Source: CAYVAR01 sp964449675 (lineage in GTDB: Bacteria > Patescibacteriota > Microgenomatia > UBA10105 > UBA927). From it: a DNA stretch of 64,000 nucleotides. The position numbers and the translations under genes are program-made. Below are positions 8,021-15,677 of this stretch, one piece after another. Numbering within the stretch: position 1 is the first letter of the stretch; each line of letters opens with the position of its first letter. The stretch spans positions 96,692 through 160,691 of the forward strand of contig CAYVAR010000001.1 of the NCBI GenBank assembly GCA_964449675.1. The letters are read 5' to 3'. The notes beneath the pieces were generated by a model. It was not told the DNA's origin, did not search any database, and was given only the letters and a program-made list of their open reading frames with translations.

Positions 8021-8052
8021 CATGTTATCATGTTTTAAAACAAGATAACATG
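8021..8052. repeat. 32-bp near-perfect palindrome
   Basis: CATGTTATC and GATAACATG flank the inner palindrome TGTTTTAAAACA, with one unpaired A on each side. It sits between the CvpA-CAP gene and the MGMT-like gene. No T-run follows, so a DNA operator or folded spacer fits better than a terminator. Confidence 0.6.
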
Positions 8053-8067
8053 AAATGATTAGGAACT

Positions 8068-8367
8068 ATGATGGTTGCAGAACGAGTGCACACAATCATT
8101 AAGAAAATTCCTAAGGGAAAGGTTGCGACCTACAAACAAATAGCAAGCCTTGCTGGAAATATTCATCCGCGATACATTGGTTATCTCCTTCATCATAACC
8201 CAGATCCAAAGACGATCCCATGTCATCGGGTAGTAAATGCTCAGGGAAAGCTTGCGAAGCAATATGCGTTTAGTGGAATTGAAGGACAAAAAATGAAACT
8301 TGAACAAGAAGGGATCACAGTGAAAGAGGATGAGGTAGATCTTGATCGATATTTATGGAAACAATAA
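8068..8367 (+). CDS. MGMT-family DNA alkyltransferase (or ATL) domain protein
   Basis: A 99-residue protein consisting only of the C-terminal DNA-binding/active-site domain of O6-alkylguanine-DNA alkyltransferases: a helix-turn-helix (GKVATYKQIASLAG), RYIGYLLHHNP and the active-site motif PCHRVV with the acceptor Cys present. The Cys favours real alkyl transfer over the Trp-bearing ATL proteins. The N-terminal domain of Ogt/Ada is missing, as in many small bacterial members. Confidence 0.88.
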   Translation: MMVAERVHTIIKKIPKGKVATYKQIASLAGNIHPRYIGYLLHHNPDPKTIPCHRVVNAQGKLAKQYAFSGIEGQKMKLEQEGITVKEDEVDLDRYLWKQ

Positions 8368-8442
8368 ATTGTCATCCTGCTAGTCACCCGCCATCCCGTC
8401 GACTTCGCTTAAAGGCAAGCTAGTCTTTTGGATAATCAAACG

Positions 8443-9216
8443 TTAGCTCGATAGCCAACCACCATCTACATATAGTGTCGCACCGGTGGTGTAACTTGCT
8501 TCGTTTGAGGATAGATACACGACTGCTCCTGCAATTTCTTCTGGTTTTCCTGCGCGTTTGAGTGGCACGCGGGAAAGAAACGTTTGGGCCTGCGTCGGGT
8601 CTTTAAGCATATTTTGTGTCATTTCTGTTTCGATGATTCCGGGGCCAATGCAATTGACAAGTATTCCCATTGGCGCAAGCTCATCAGCAAGCGCTTCGGT
8701 CATCGCGACAATACCGCCTTTGCTTGCGCAGTAATGTGCGACAGAGGGAAACCCTACGCCAACGCCGCCTGAGGCAATAGATGCGATATTTATAATGCGC
8801 CTTCCGCCAGCTGGCGGATTATTTTTTTTCATTTCTCGTGCAGCTGCCTGAGCAACGAGAAAATACCCTTTGAGATTTGTGTCAATGGTTTTATCCCACT
8901 GTGCTTCAGTCATATCAAGAAATGGACTAAACTCGGCAACTCCAGCATTATTAAGTAGTATATCGAGACGACCGTACGTTTGGACTGTCTGGTTGATCGC
9001 TGATTGGATGTCCTCTTTTTTGGTAACATCCATTTGTACGGCAAGCGCTTCATGCCCGTTTTCTTTTATTTCCGTAGCAAGCGCCTTGAGCCGATCAATT
9101 CTTCGTGCGGCAACAGCGACTTTTGCACCCTGGTTGGCAAGGGCAATTGCCGAGGCTTTTCCGATACCGCTACTTGCTCCCGTAACGAATGCAACTTTTC
9201 CGGTCAAATCAAACAT
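8443..9216 (-). CDS. Short-chain dehydrogenase/reductase
   Basis: A 257-residue classical SDR. It has the NAD(P)-binding TGASSGIGKAS, the NNAG motif (LLNNAGVAEF), the catalytic Ser in IASIAS and Tyr/Lys in HYCASKGG, and the usual C-terminal YTTGATLYVDGGW. This layout is typical of FabG or glucose-1-dehydrogenase-like enzymes; the substrate cannot be told. A 16-bp GC-rich palindrome inside the gene adds residues NPPAGGR before the third beta-strand motif without shifting the frame. A MITE-like element lies just upstream. Confidence 0.9.
   Translation of the reverse strand: MFDLTGKVAFVTGASSGIGKASAIALANQGAKVAVAARRIDRLKALATEIKENGHEALAVQMDVTKKEDIQSAINQTVQTYGRLDILLNNAGVAEFSPFLDMTEAQWDKTIDTNLKGYFLVAQAAAREMKKNNPPAGGRRIINIASIASGGVGVGFPSVAHYCASKGGIVAMTEALADELAPMGILVNCIGPGIIETEMTQNMLKDPTQAQTFLSRVPLKRAGKPEEIAGAVVYLSSNEASYTTGATLYVDGGWLSS
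8803..8818. repeat. 16-bp GC palindrome inserted in the SDR gene
   Basis: TCCGCCAGCTGGCGGA is a perfect palindrome inside coding sequence. TCCGCCAATCGGCGGA at 45335-45350 is the same element with a different centre. It lies where SDR proteins vary in length. Confidence 0.6.
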
Positions 9217-9220
9217 ATTT

Positions 9221-9337
9221 AGGAGTTACGCACTTTTGTCATCGCGAGACCGTTCTGACGGCGAAGCGATCTCTCATTGACGAATATGAGATTGCCGCGT
9301 CGCTCTCGCTCCTCGCAATGACAGTTTGTGTAAGTCA
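9221..9337. mobile_element. MITE-like element, copy 1
   Basis: Imperfect terminal inverted repeats: left end contains TTACGCACTTTTGTCATCG, right end reads CTCGCAATGACAGTTTGTG followed by TAAGT. The interior has no coding capacity. The same ends occur at 11832-11981. Such TTGTCAT/CGCGAG elements are common non-autonomous repeats in bacteria. Confidence 0.65.
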
Positions 9338-9345
9338 TGCATATT

Positions 9346-9990
9346 CTATTTTTTCCGAAATATTAAAAGACCTCTATAGATGAGTATGACTGTCATTATG
9401 AGAAAAACAAACGTGCTCGCCGGAGGAAATGAAGGATTAGCAAGTTCCGGCGTGACTTTAACTTTTCCCTGCCACCAGCTGATCCATCCTTGATACTTCA
9501 TGATGACGAGATGAAGATACACAGCGATAAATGCCGTATGCCCAGCGATTTTTTGTCGCCATCGCCATGAGTCTGAACCAAGCGCTGTAATGCTCTTGTT
9601 CGATGATATCGATGCTACATATACCCATATCGCTATCGCAATACCCCCAAATGTTATCGGAGTAATTTCGTTTATAAACCATGAGACGGGAAACTTATTT
9701 GGTAATAGAAAGACAGAATAATAGACGTGGAAAAGTGCTAAGGCAAGGGCGAGTAATCCAAGTTCACGTCGAATCGGCATAAAAAGGGAAAATAATCGAT
9801 ATCGATGCGCAAGCGGGCCGATAATGAGGGTAAGTCCTGCGACCACAGCTGATGTTGAGCCAAAAACTTTGTTAATAATATAGTCGTTATAGTACCCGCG
9901 CCTGAGCCAAAGGTATAAAGAGAAAAGGAGAAAAACGATACCGGTAATACCTATGCTTTTTATCCATCGGGCAGTTACTTCTTTATTCAT
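9346..9990 (-). CDS. Ferric reductase-like transmembrane protein
   Basis: From ATG 9990, chosen because AAGAAGGGAAGG lies just upstream, this is a 214-residue six-span protein of the ferric reductase-like/MsrQ type. Conserved His residues that would bind two hemes lie in ALALFHVYYSVF and in GHTAFIAVYLHLVIM. Such proteins pass electrons across the membrane. It is the third gene after VKOR and DsbA, 16 bases behind DsbA, so it probably belongs to the same extracytoplasmic thiol/redox unit. Confidence 0.75.
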   Translation of the reverse strand: MNKEVTARWIKSIGITGIVFLLFSLYLWLRRGYYNDYIINKVFGSTSAVVAGLTLIIGPLAHRYRLFSLFMPIRRELGLLALALALFHVYYSVFLLPNKFPVSWFINEITPITFGGIAIAIWVYVASISSNKSITALGSDSWRWRQKIAGHTAFIAVYLHLVIMKYQGWISWWQGKVKVTPELANPSFPPASTFVFLIMTVILIYRGLLIFRKK

Positions 9991-10006
9991 ACCTTCCCTT
10001 CTTATA

Positions 10007-10633
10007 TTACTTGAGCGCGCGTTCCACTTCCACTCGTATATCACTATATGAAGTTAAAATGAGCTTTTTTCCGTTGAGGTAGAATGTTGGCGTTGAATTA
10101 ACTCCAATTTTTAGACCGTAATCTCGATCGAGCGAGACATTGGCTTTTGTCTTCGGGTCACTCAGCGAGTCGGTAAAATCTTTTTCATTGAGATTCAGTT
10201 GTTTTGCTAAATCGACAAAAAGGGCTTCAGAAAGATTTTCCTGATTGGTAAAAAGCAGGTCATACATCTCCCAAAATTTTCCTTGGACACCAGCAGCTTC
10301 TGCAACAATCGCAGCCTTCAAACCAAACGGATGCTGCGCCAGAGGAAAATGACGATAGACAAAAAATAATCTTTCTCTATTTTTTTCAACGACTTCATCA
10401 ACAAACGGTTTAGCAGCTTTGCACGCTGGACATTGAAAATCAGAAAATTCTACTAAATAGGTCGATGCGCTCGCATTTCCTTTTCCATGGGGCTGCTGTC
10501 CCAAAAGTTCGCTTTTTGGAAGTGTTGGTTGTACGGGAGCGGGACGGGAAAAGAAAATAGCCGCAATAGCAATAAGAAGAATAGATGCACCAGTAACTCC
10601 TAAAAATAACTTAGATTCTCCCGTCAATCTCAT
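10007..10633 (-). CDS. DsbA-family thiol-disulfide oxidoreductase
   Basis: A 208-residue protein with an N-terminal membrane anchor (LFLGVTGASILLIAIAAIFF) and a DsbA-like fold: active site CPAC in EFSDFQCPACKAAKPFV, the helical insertion, and the cis-Pro segment VNSTPTFYLNGKKL. It introduces disulfides into exported proteins. The gene overlaps the VKOR gene by ATGA, and VKOR is its expected re-oxidant, so the two form a complete oxidative folding pathway. Confidence 0.93.
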   Translation of the reverse strand: MRLTGESKLFLGVTGASILLIAIAAIFFSRPAPVQPTLPKSELLGQQPHGKGNASASTYLVEFSDFQCPACKAAKPFVDEVVEKNRERLFFVYRHFPLAQHPFGLKAAIVAEAAGVQGKFWEMYDLLFTNQENLSEALFVDLAKQLNLNEKDFTDSLSDPKTKANVSLDRDYGLKIGVNSTPTFYLNGKKLILTSYSDIRVEVERALK

Positions 10634-11079
10634 ATTTTTTCCAGTGTATAGCTTTTCAGTGTGAGAAGAAAAATCGTGACCATATTAACTGCAGATACTG
10701 CGCACCAGGTGCAGACCGCTCGGATGACAAATAGTTCTGTATAGGTAAACCAGGATACAAAGAAAACACCGAATATTGACATACCCAGGATGCCCTTAAG
10801 AAATTGAAAATTGTTATTAGACTTCGTTGTTCGAAGAAATGAAAGAATTGCAATAATTGAATAACCGATGAGTCCAACTCCGGGGACAGGAAATCCGAAT
10901 AAATAACTCGATGGACTTTTTCTGACTGTCTCGCACCCAGTGTTTACACATACTATGGGTGCTTGCCGTACAAAACTTTGGAAAACATATATTGCTATGA
11001 CAATACCAACAAGTGAGAGGATAAATATGATTCGATTGAGTTTTTTCGTTTGTACTTCGCTAACTAGCATTTGCTTCAT
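10630..11079 (-). CDS. Vitamin K epoxide reductase (VKOR) family protein
   Basis: A 149-residue four-span membrane protein with the VKOR cysteine set: the loop pair Cys44 and Cys49 (CVNTGCETV), the conserved Ser/Pro-rich loop KSPSSYLFGFPVPGVG, and the quinone-facing CTWC. It re-oxidises DsbA and passes electrons to quinone. It is the first gene of the VKOR-DsbA-ferric-reductase-like operon and is divergent from a Crp/Fnr regulator. Confidence 0.92.
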   Translation of the reverse strand: MKQMLVSEVQTKKLNRIIFILSLVGIVIAIYVFQSFVRQAPIVCVNTGCETVRKSPSSYLFGFPVPGVGLIGYSIIAILSFLRTTKSNNNFQFLKGILGMSIFGVFFVSWFTYTELFVIRAVCTWCAVSAVNMVTIFLLTLKSYTLEKI

Positions 11080-11115
11080 GTTGATCTAATTATCGCTTAC
11101 GCCAGGCAAAAATAC

Positions 11116-11142
11116 TGTGATGTAGATTACAGGGAGTATAAT
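11116..11142 (+). promoter_or_regulatory. Fnr/Crp-type site and -10 box before the regulator gene
   Basis: TGTGATGTAGATTACA (11116-11131) fits TGTRA-N6-TYACA, the half-site spacing of Crp/Fnr proteins, and is followed by TATAAT (11137-11142) on the plus strand. The site overlaps the -35 region of that promoter, which would suit autorepression. It also lies between the regulator and the divergent VKOR operon, so it may control both. Confidence 0.6.
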
Positions 11143-11174
11143 ATGGGTGAAATCTATTAAACAGCGCAGAATTT

Positions 11175-11822
11175 ATGTATGAAGAGATGACATCGGTAGG
11201 CATATCGGCTTTTTTTTCAAAGTTTCCAAAGCTTGTTGTAAAAACAAAAACAACTATCCTGCGTGGAGATCAACAACCGAAGGCCCTCTTTTTTCTCGAG
11301 TCGGGATACGTAAAACAGTATAGCGTTTCGCCAGCAGGCGAGATGCTCATGATGACTATATATAAGCCTGGTTCATGTTTTCCTCTGATGTGGGCGCTAG
11401 AGGACATCCCCAACACGACATTTCTCGAAACCGTTTCCCCAGTGGTGATGCGAAAAGTTCCCAAAGAGCGATTTTTGGAACTGCTGCATACGCATCCGGA
11501 TATTTTGTTTGCCTACGCAAAACGAATCGTTAAAGGACTCAATGGACTCATGAAACGCATGGAGCTTCTCGTATTTGACCGCGCAAATATGCGCGTTGCT
11601 CTGATTCTTTCGTATTTTGCCCGTTCATTTGGCGAGAAAGCTCATGGGTCCATCACCCTGCCGATTCTTCTGCCACACAAAGAGCTTGCAGCTTGGTGTG
11701 GGTTGACGAGGGAAACAACAAGCGTCGAAATGGCTCGCCTCGTAAAGGGCGGAGTCATTTCCTATAATCACCGCTTCATCGTGATTCAAAATCTCCCAAA
11801 ACTCGAGCATGCATCTATTTAA
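11175..11822 (+). CDS. Crp/Fnr-family transcriptional regulator
   Basis: The 215-residue product has an N-terminal cyclic-nucleotide-type beta-roll (ILRGDQQPKALFFLESGYVKQYSVSPAGEMLMMTIYKPGSCF), the long dimerisation helix and a C-terminal winged helix with recognition helix LAAWCGLTRETTSVEM. It lacks the N-terminal cysteines of an FNR iron-sulfur sensor, so the signal is unknown. Its position opposite the VKOR-DsbA operon and the site between them suggest it controls the redox genes. Confidence 0.92.
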   Translation: MYEEMTSVGISAFFSKFPKLVVKTKTTILRGDQQPKALFFLESGYVKQYSVSPAGEMLMMTIYKPGSCFPLMWALEDIPNTTFLETVSPVVMRKVPKERFLELLHTHPDILFAYAKRIVKGLNGLMKRMELLVFDRANMRVALILSYFARSFGEKAHGSITLPILLPHKELAAWCGLTRETTSVEMARLVKGGVISYNHRFIVIQNLPKLEHASI

Positions 11823-11831
11823 TACTGACTA

Positions 11832-11981
11832 ACTACAGGACTCACGCACTTTGTCATCGCGAGTCCGCGCACCATCCGATGGTGCGCGGACGTGGCGATC
11901 TCTCCGATATTTTAAAAATTGCTTCGCCAGCGGCTCGTAATGACAAGGAATACGTCGATACACTGCGTAAGTCCTGTAACT
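11832..11981. mobile_element. MITE-like element, copy 2
   Basis: About 150 bp with terminal inverted repeats (ACAGGACTCACGCA at the left, TGCGTAAGTCCTGT at the right). A second inverted pair lies inside (TTGTCATCGCGAG and CTCGTAATGACAA), and the centre is a perfect 14-bp stem, GTCCGCGCACCATC 11863-11876 with its complement 11878-11891. There is no ORF. Copy 1 is at 9221-9337. Confidence 0.75.
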
Positions 11982-11984
11982 AAA

Positions 11985-12251
11985 TTATTTTTTAGCAAAC
12001 GAATTATAGGCAGTTGCAAATATATATCCGATAAACCATCCATAAGCAGTCGCCGTCACAAATCCTAAAACAAGAGACTCAATGGAAAAGTTCCACGAAC
12101 TTATTTTTGACAGATCTATGCCATGGAACCATGATCTTGTGACATTCATGGTAAATTCAGGAAATAATGCGACAGCTGTTGCACACGTGACATAGACTAT
12201 CGCAATCGTTACTGTCGCTGCGTTTGCTGTTGCCACAGGGTTATGTTTCAT
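11985..12251 (-). CDS. DUF5676-like small membrane protein
   Basis: An 88-residue protein with two membrane spans and the pattern of DUF5676: NPVATANAATVTIAIVYV, a SWFHGIDL motif between the spans and the ending YIFATAYNSF. A good Shine-Dalgarno sequence (AAGGGGG) precedes it. It is the last gene of the long minus-strand copper/thiol operon. The N-terminal half of the 194-residue protein upstream of copA shows the same pattern (GLHLS, YIGGSVYN), so the operon carries two versions. Role unknown; the family is common in heavy-metal islands. Confidence 0.7.
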   Translation of the reverse strand: MKHNPVATANAATVTIAIVYVTCATAVALFPEFTMNVTRSWFHGIDLSKISSWNFSIESLVLGFVTATAYGWFIGYIFATAYNSFAKK

Positions 12252-12266
12252 ATGTATCGCCCCCTT

Positions 12267-12356
12267 TCACTTCAATTGGTAGAGTATTTTCCATGCGCTA
12301 GCTATGAGAAGGATGCCACCAACGACCAATAGCCAATTGCCATACTCGTAGGTCAT
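12267..12356 (-). CDS. 29-residue single-span membrane protein
   Basis: The frame reads MTYEYGNWLLVVGGILLIA, then SAWKILYQLK: one hydrophobic span with charged ends. Its ATG overlaps the stop of the DUF2933-like gene as ATGA, the same coupling used by the four neighbouring gene pairs, and it ends 15 bases before the DUF5676-like start. That context is the main evidence. It is too short for standard gene callers and could be a regulator or subunit of the neighbouring membrane proteins. Confidence 0.6.
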   Translation of the reverse strand: MTYEYGNWLLVVGGILLIASAWKILYQLK

Positions 12357-12559
12357 ACATGGTTACCTTGATGATCTTTATGATCAACGTGACCTTTTTT
12401 ATTTCCATGATCGTGTTTCATCATAAATATATGTGCAAGTGGACACGCAAGAATGAGTCCAAATGTTGCAAGATTACCAGTATTTTTTCCAACAATGTAC
12501 CACAGTATTACACCAACAATTGGTAGTGCACATAAAGCTGGAAGAAGCCATTTTTTCAT
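12353..12559 (-). CDS. DUF2933-like His-rich small membrane protein
   Basis: From ATG 12559, chosen because GGGAGGTGA lies at the right distance and an ATGA overlap couples it to the gene before, this is a 68-residue protein. It has two short spans, the motif LACPLAHIFMM and a C-terminal His cluster (HDHGNKKGHVDHKDHQGNH). The Cys-Pro-x-x-His motif and the His tail suggest metal binding at the membrane, in keeping with the copper operon. Confidence 0.75.
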   Translation of the reverse strand: MKKWLLPALCALPIVGVILWYIVGKNTGNLATFGLILACPLAHIFMMKHDHGNKKGHVDHKDHQGNHV

Positions 12560-13023
12560 GATCGTTTCACCTCCCATGTGTATGTTCGTTTCGCGATGCC
12601 CGCGATATCCTTAAGAGTCAAGATTACTCGTTGAGTTGATTTTGGAAGAGGCTTAGCAAAAGAAAGGGTGCCGTTTCGGTGATGACCACCTGGCGAAGAG
12701 CCATTCCACGAGGATTTTCCTAAGTCGTTTCCATTTTGGTCTACAAGTGTCGTAACTTCCGCGACATCAAAAGCCAGTTCAACCGAGTGCGTTTCAAATA
12801 TGACGTCAAAAACTGGTCTTTCATCTATAAAAAGCACGCGAGGGGCAACAGACACAGTTACACTAGCCTCAGATGATTCTTGTGTTTGATAAGAATTATT
12901 TAGTAACTTTGAAGGAGCATTTTGTACGGTTTTTGCTTGTTGTGAACTACTAAGCGTCCATAGAAAATAAATAATAGAGCCAGTAAGTATTGTTACGGCG
13001 ATTGTTTTTGGCGTGATCGTCAT
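12556..13023 (-). CDS. Hypothetical anchored beta-sandwich-like protein
   Basis: A 155-residue protein with an N-terminal membrane anchor (TIAVTILTGSIIYFLWTL) and an outer domain of short beta strands. A conserved-looking patch reads GSSPGGHHRNGTLSF, with adjacent His residues that could bind metal. The family is not one I can name. It is linked by ATGA overlaps to the genes on both sides, so it is a fixed part of the operon. Confidence 0.65.
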   Translation of the reverse strand: MTITPKTIAVTILTGSIIYFLWTLSSSQQAKTVQNAPSKLLNNSYQTQESSEASVTVSVAPRVLFIDERPVFDVIFETHSVELAFDVAEVTTLVDQNGNDLGKSSWNGSSPGGHHRNGTLSFAKPLPKSTQRVILTLKDIAGIAKRTYTWEVKRS

Positions 13024-13448
13024 AGCGAGATTTTTTTGAGATGTTTGAGCATGATAACTATTCCGATTGTATTCATGCCTATGCCCAGGGTGAGAAGCGG
13101 TACTTGATAGCGAGTGAAAAAAATACTTAAGGCCCCGAGTCCTAGAAATGGTGCCACATCAGCGAGGTGATGGACGCAGCATGCAAGCATTGCTCCTGCC
13201 GAGGAGACACCGGAAACTTTTATGGAAGCTTGAGCTTTGGTTTTTATAGCAACACTAAGTTTTGTATATAGGACAACCTGTATGCCAAAGCCGACTGCAA
13301 GGGGAATCATGAGGTACCAAAGTGCTTGAAATTGTTCAATAGCTGCCTGCCATCCACTAAGAAGCGTCATAATGATGGTGTAGAGGGCAAGCAGCCCTAT
13401 GCTTGCGAGCATGCCACTGATAATTGGTTGTTTGATTAGCACATTCAT
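13020..13448 (-). CDS. Four-span membrane protein with CCVHH motif
   Basis: I start at ATG 13448, giving 142 residues; the longer frame overlaps the rhodanese gene and lacks hydrophobic character. The protein has about four spans and the motif GAMLACCVHHLADVAPFLG, in which two Cys and two His face each other in a membrane segment. That resembles metal-handling motifs in mercury or copper transport proteins. It sits between the rhodanese and beta-sandwich genes. Metal transport or sensing is inference. Confidence 0.7.
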   Translation of the reverse strand: MNVLIKQPIISGMLASIGLLALYTIIMTLLSGWQAAIEQFQALWYLMIPLAVGFGIQVVLYTKLSVAIKTKAQASIKVSGVSSAGAMLACCVHHLADVAPFLGLGALSIFFTRYQVPLLTLGIGMNTIGIVIMLKHLKKISL

Positions 13449-13495
13449 TTGTAGTATTGGTAGTATTTGTCGGATTGATAGTATTGTTTTTTTGT

Positions 13496-14698
13496 CTAGA
13501 CTCCGCAACTTCCTCCAGTGCTTGCTGGTCGCCAGGGTAGCTGGCCAACTTTTTTTGCAACTACTTGAGAACCTTGACCACTTGAATACTCTTTTGCCAG
13601 AATCATTTTGGCATCGACTTGATCCCATGGGATTGCCTGTCTCGCAAAATATGTCGCCACATACAGATAGCTATCAGGGAACCAAAAACTGTTAAAGCCG
13701 AGTACATATTTATAAATTGTTGTTTCATCGACATTTTGTGCGACGAGTAGCTCAATGATGGCCAAAGCCGCCATACCATGGTTGCAATCCGGAAACCAGG
13801 TGCTATTACCGCAGCATGGACGGTAGACGTTTTGAGTTATCTCACCGACCTTTTTCTGTTGCTCCTGTGTTAATGGTATGAGATCAAACCGATTGAGATA
13901 CTGCATGGCCTCACCGCGGGCTAAGTTCCATCCTCCAGTCGAAGCGAAATTGCCGGCTTCCTTTTTATATTCTTTGCCCAATGGTCCTTCGTCGTAGACG
14001 ATACTTTTTTGAGCTAGCCCAAGGGCCCAGAGCATATCGACGATAAATTGACTGTTTTTGGCGTCTATTCTAATTTTTTCTTCAGAGTTTTTTGTTAATA
14101 TATTTTCCTGCTCCGGAGTGAGCTTCACTGCTTTTTTGAATTTTGCCTCATCAATGACGCCTAGTTTTATAAGTTGTGGTCCTAAGTCTTTCCACGAAAC
14201 AGGAAGCTCTATGCCATCTTTTGGTAGCACTTGAGATTCTAGAGTGGAGAGATCGAGTAATGTTTCTCCTGATTTTTGCCATGCATCCATGCCACCTGAT
14301 AGGTGTTTGACATTGGTGTACCCAAGTTTTCTGACGGTAACAAGAGCCTCTGTGCTCATGCGCCCTGTTTTACAGTAGAGAATGATGGAAGCATTTTTGT
14401 CTTTTGGCAGACTTCCCGAGTTGGCTACAATTTGGTCATATGCGATAAACGTATCTGTTTTTTCTATCTCACCCTCATACGGAATATGGACATTGACTAG
14501 AGTAAAGCCTTGCCCGCCGGCAGGCAGGGTTTTTGTCTTTAGCATGTTCGCAAGTTGTTTTGCCGAAACTGTATCTTGAGACGGAAGAAATGACGGGAAG
14601 CTCAGTTGGTTTTTGCCTAAAACAAAACCGATAACGGCAACACCGAAAATAATGAGTATCATTTTGATATGTCGAAACGTTTTTCGTTGAAGTTTCAT
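13496..14698 (-). CDS. Anchored rhodanese-like protein with a CCG/DCNHG C-terminal domain
   Basis: The 400-residue product has an N-terminal anchor (ILIIFGVAVIGFVLG), a rhodanese domain at about residues 43-145 with active-site Cys in YCKTGRMS and the LSGGMDAW motif, and a C-terminal domain at about 150-400. That second domain carries NVYRPCCGNSTWFPDCNHG, a dense Cys/His motif, and ends in GGSCGV. It looks extracytoplasmic and may relay sulfur or metal between thiols. A palindromic repeat adds LPAGGQG inside the rhodanese domain. It overlaps ccdA by ATGA, and CcdA could supply its electrons. The C-terminal domain is not one I can name. Confidence 0.75.
   Translation of the reverse strand: MKLQRKTFRHIKMILIIFGVAVIGFVLGKNQLSFPSFLPSQDTVSAKQLANMLKTKTLPAGGQGFTLVNVHIPYEGEIEKTDTFIAYDQIVANSGSLPKDKNASIILYCKTGRMSTEALVTVRKLGYTNVKHLSGGMDAWQKSGETLLDLSTLESQVLPKDGIELPVSWKDLGPQLIKLGVIDEAKFKKAVKLTPEQENILTKNSEEKIRIDAKNSQFIVDMLWALGLAQKSIVYDEGPLGKEYKKEAGNFASTGGWNLARGEAMQYLNRFDLIPLTQEQQKKVGEITQNVYRPCCGNSTWFPDCNHGMAALAIIELLVAQNVDETTIYKYVLGFNSFWFPDSYLYVATYFARQAIPWDQVDAKMILAKEYSSGQGSQVVAKKVGQLPWRPASTGGSCGV
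14511..14526. repeat. 16-bp GC palindrome inserted in the rhodanese gene
   Basis: TGCCCGCCGGCAGGCA, palindromic apart from one pair, adds residues in the rhodanese domain without breaking the frame. Related GC-rich sequence occurs at 43812-43832. Confidence 0.55.
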
Positions 14699-15552
14699 GA
14701 TTTGCTCCTTTCATCGAGAACTTTTTTAACGATAAATCCTATGGCGAGCGCTATTATAAATACAAATATATATTCCATCCCGGGAATGGTTTTAAGAAGT
14801 CGCACAAGATTCATGGTGGTGACTCCGAGCGTTTCTTCAATGGGTAATTCTTTACCCATCGTAATTTGTCCGGTGAGGGCAAGTATTGTAAATGTGATGC
14901 CGACGATTATGTATAAGAAACCTGCCACAACATCTGTGATAAGTATTTGTTTTCCGGCAATGCCAATAGTCTTTCCCCGAAGTTTTGGCAGTGAAGTCCA
15001 ATTTATTTTTTCCAAAAGAAGCGCCAGAATTACGAGCGGCACGACCATACCAAATACATACGAAACGCCAGCAAGTCCCGCCCATAGAAATGTCGGACTC
15101 AAAAAGCTCAAGGTTAAAATTCCTGCAAGTACCGGCGTACAGCAACTTGACGTGATACCGGCAAATACGCCCATGAGGTATATAGACCATGGGTCGTGTC
15201 GCTTCGCCAGATCTATAGTCAGGTGTATCATCGGGAGTGTAATTTTTTTCCCGGTGAGTTCCATGAGTCCCAGTAAAACCATAAATGCGCCGCCTATCAC
15301 ATAGGTTTGCGTATGAAAGTTTTGAAAGAGTTGCCCGATTGCTCGAATACCCAACGCGGTTGGAACGAGGATGGTAGCAATTCCTATGCCAAAAATAAGC
15401 GTCATCCAGATAACGCGATCTTTTTCTTTAAAAATATTTGCGAGGTAACTCGGGAGAAGAAACGTAATACAGCATGGCGCAAAAAGGGCAACCATGCCAC
15501 CAAAGAAGGCGGTGACCAGTGATATACTTGCTATGAGTGTTGTGGTTTCCAT
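14695..15552 (-). CDS. ccdA: CcdA-type cytochrome c biogenesis/thiol-disulfide membrane protein
   Basis: A 285-residue multi-span protein of the CcdA/DsbD-beta family with paired cysteines in ALFAPCCITFLLPS and TSSCCTPVLAGI. Two adjacent Cys at each site (CC) are an unusual variant of the normal single Cys and could bind copper as well as carry electrons. It moves reducing power from cytoplasmic thioredoxin to outer thiols. Coupled by ATGA to the rhodanese gene downstream. Confidence 0.88.
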   Translation of the reverse strand: METTTLIASISLVTAFFGGMVALFAPCCITFLLPSYLANIFKEKDRVIWMTLIFGIGIATILVPTALGIRAIGQLFQNFHTQTYVIGGAFMVLLGLMELTGKKITLPMIHLTIDLAKRHDPWSIYLMGVFAGITSSCCTPVLAGILTLSFLSPTFLWAGLAGVSYVFGMVVPLVILALLLEKINWTSLPKLRGKTIGIAGKQILITDVVAGFLYIIVGITFTILALTGQITMGKELPIEETLGVTTMNLVRLLKTIPGMEYIFVFIIALAIGFIVKKVLDERSKS

Positions 15553-15677
15553 AGAAAAATATTTATTAATTTACAATTTTCAATTTGCAATGAATTTTCA
15601 TTTGATCAATTTTCAAAGTTTGAAAATTAAAAAATTGTAAATTGAATGAAAATTGAAAATTTATAATTGAAAATTTA
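15553..15677. repeat. AT-rich word-repeat hairpin spacer
   Basis: A 125-base spacer made almost only of the words AATTTTCA and TGAAAATT and their variants, self-complementary end to end. No ORF and no clear promoter seen. Confidence 0.6.

Noticed and set aside
13449..13628. N-terminal extension of the CCVHH protein
   Set aside because: The extra 60 residues overlap the rhodanese gene in another frame and look like a shadow; ATG 13448 starts a normal membrane protein.
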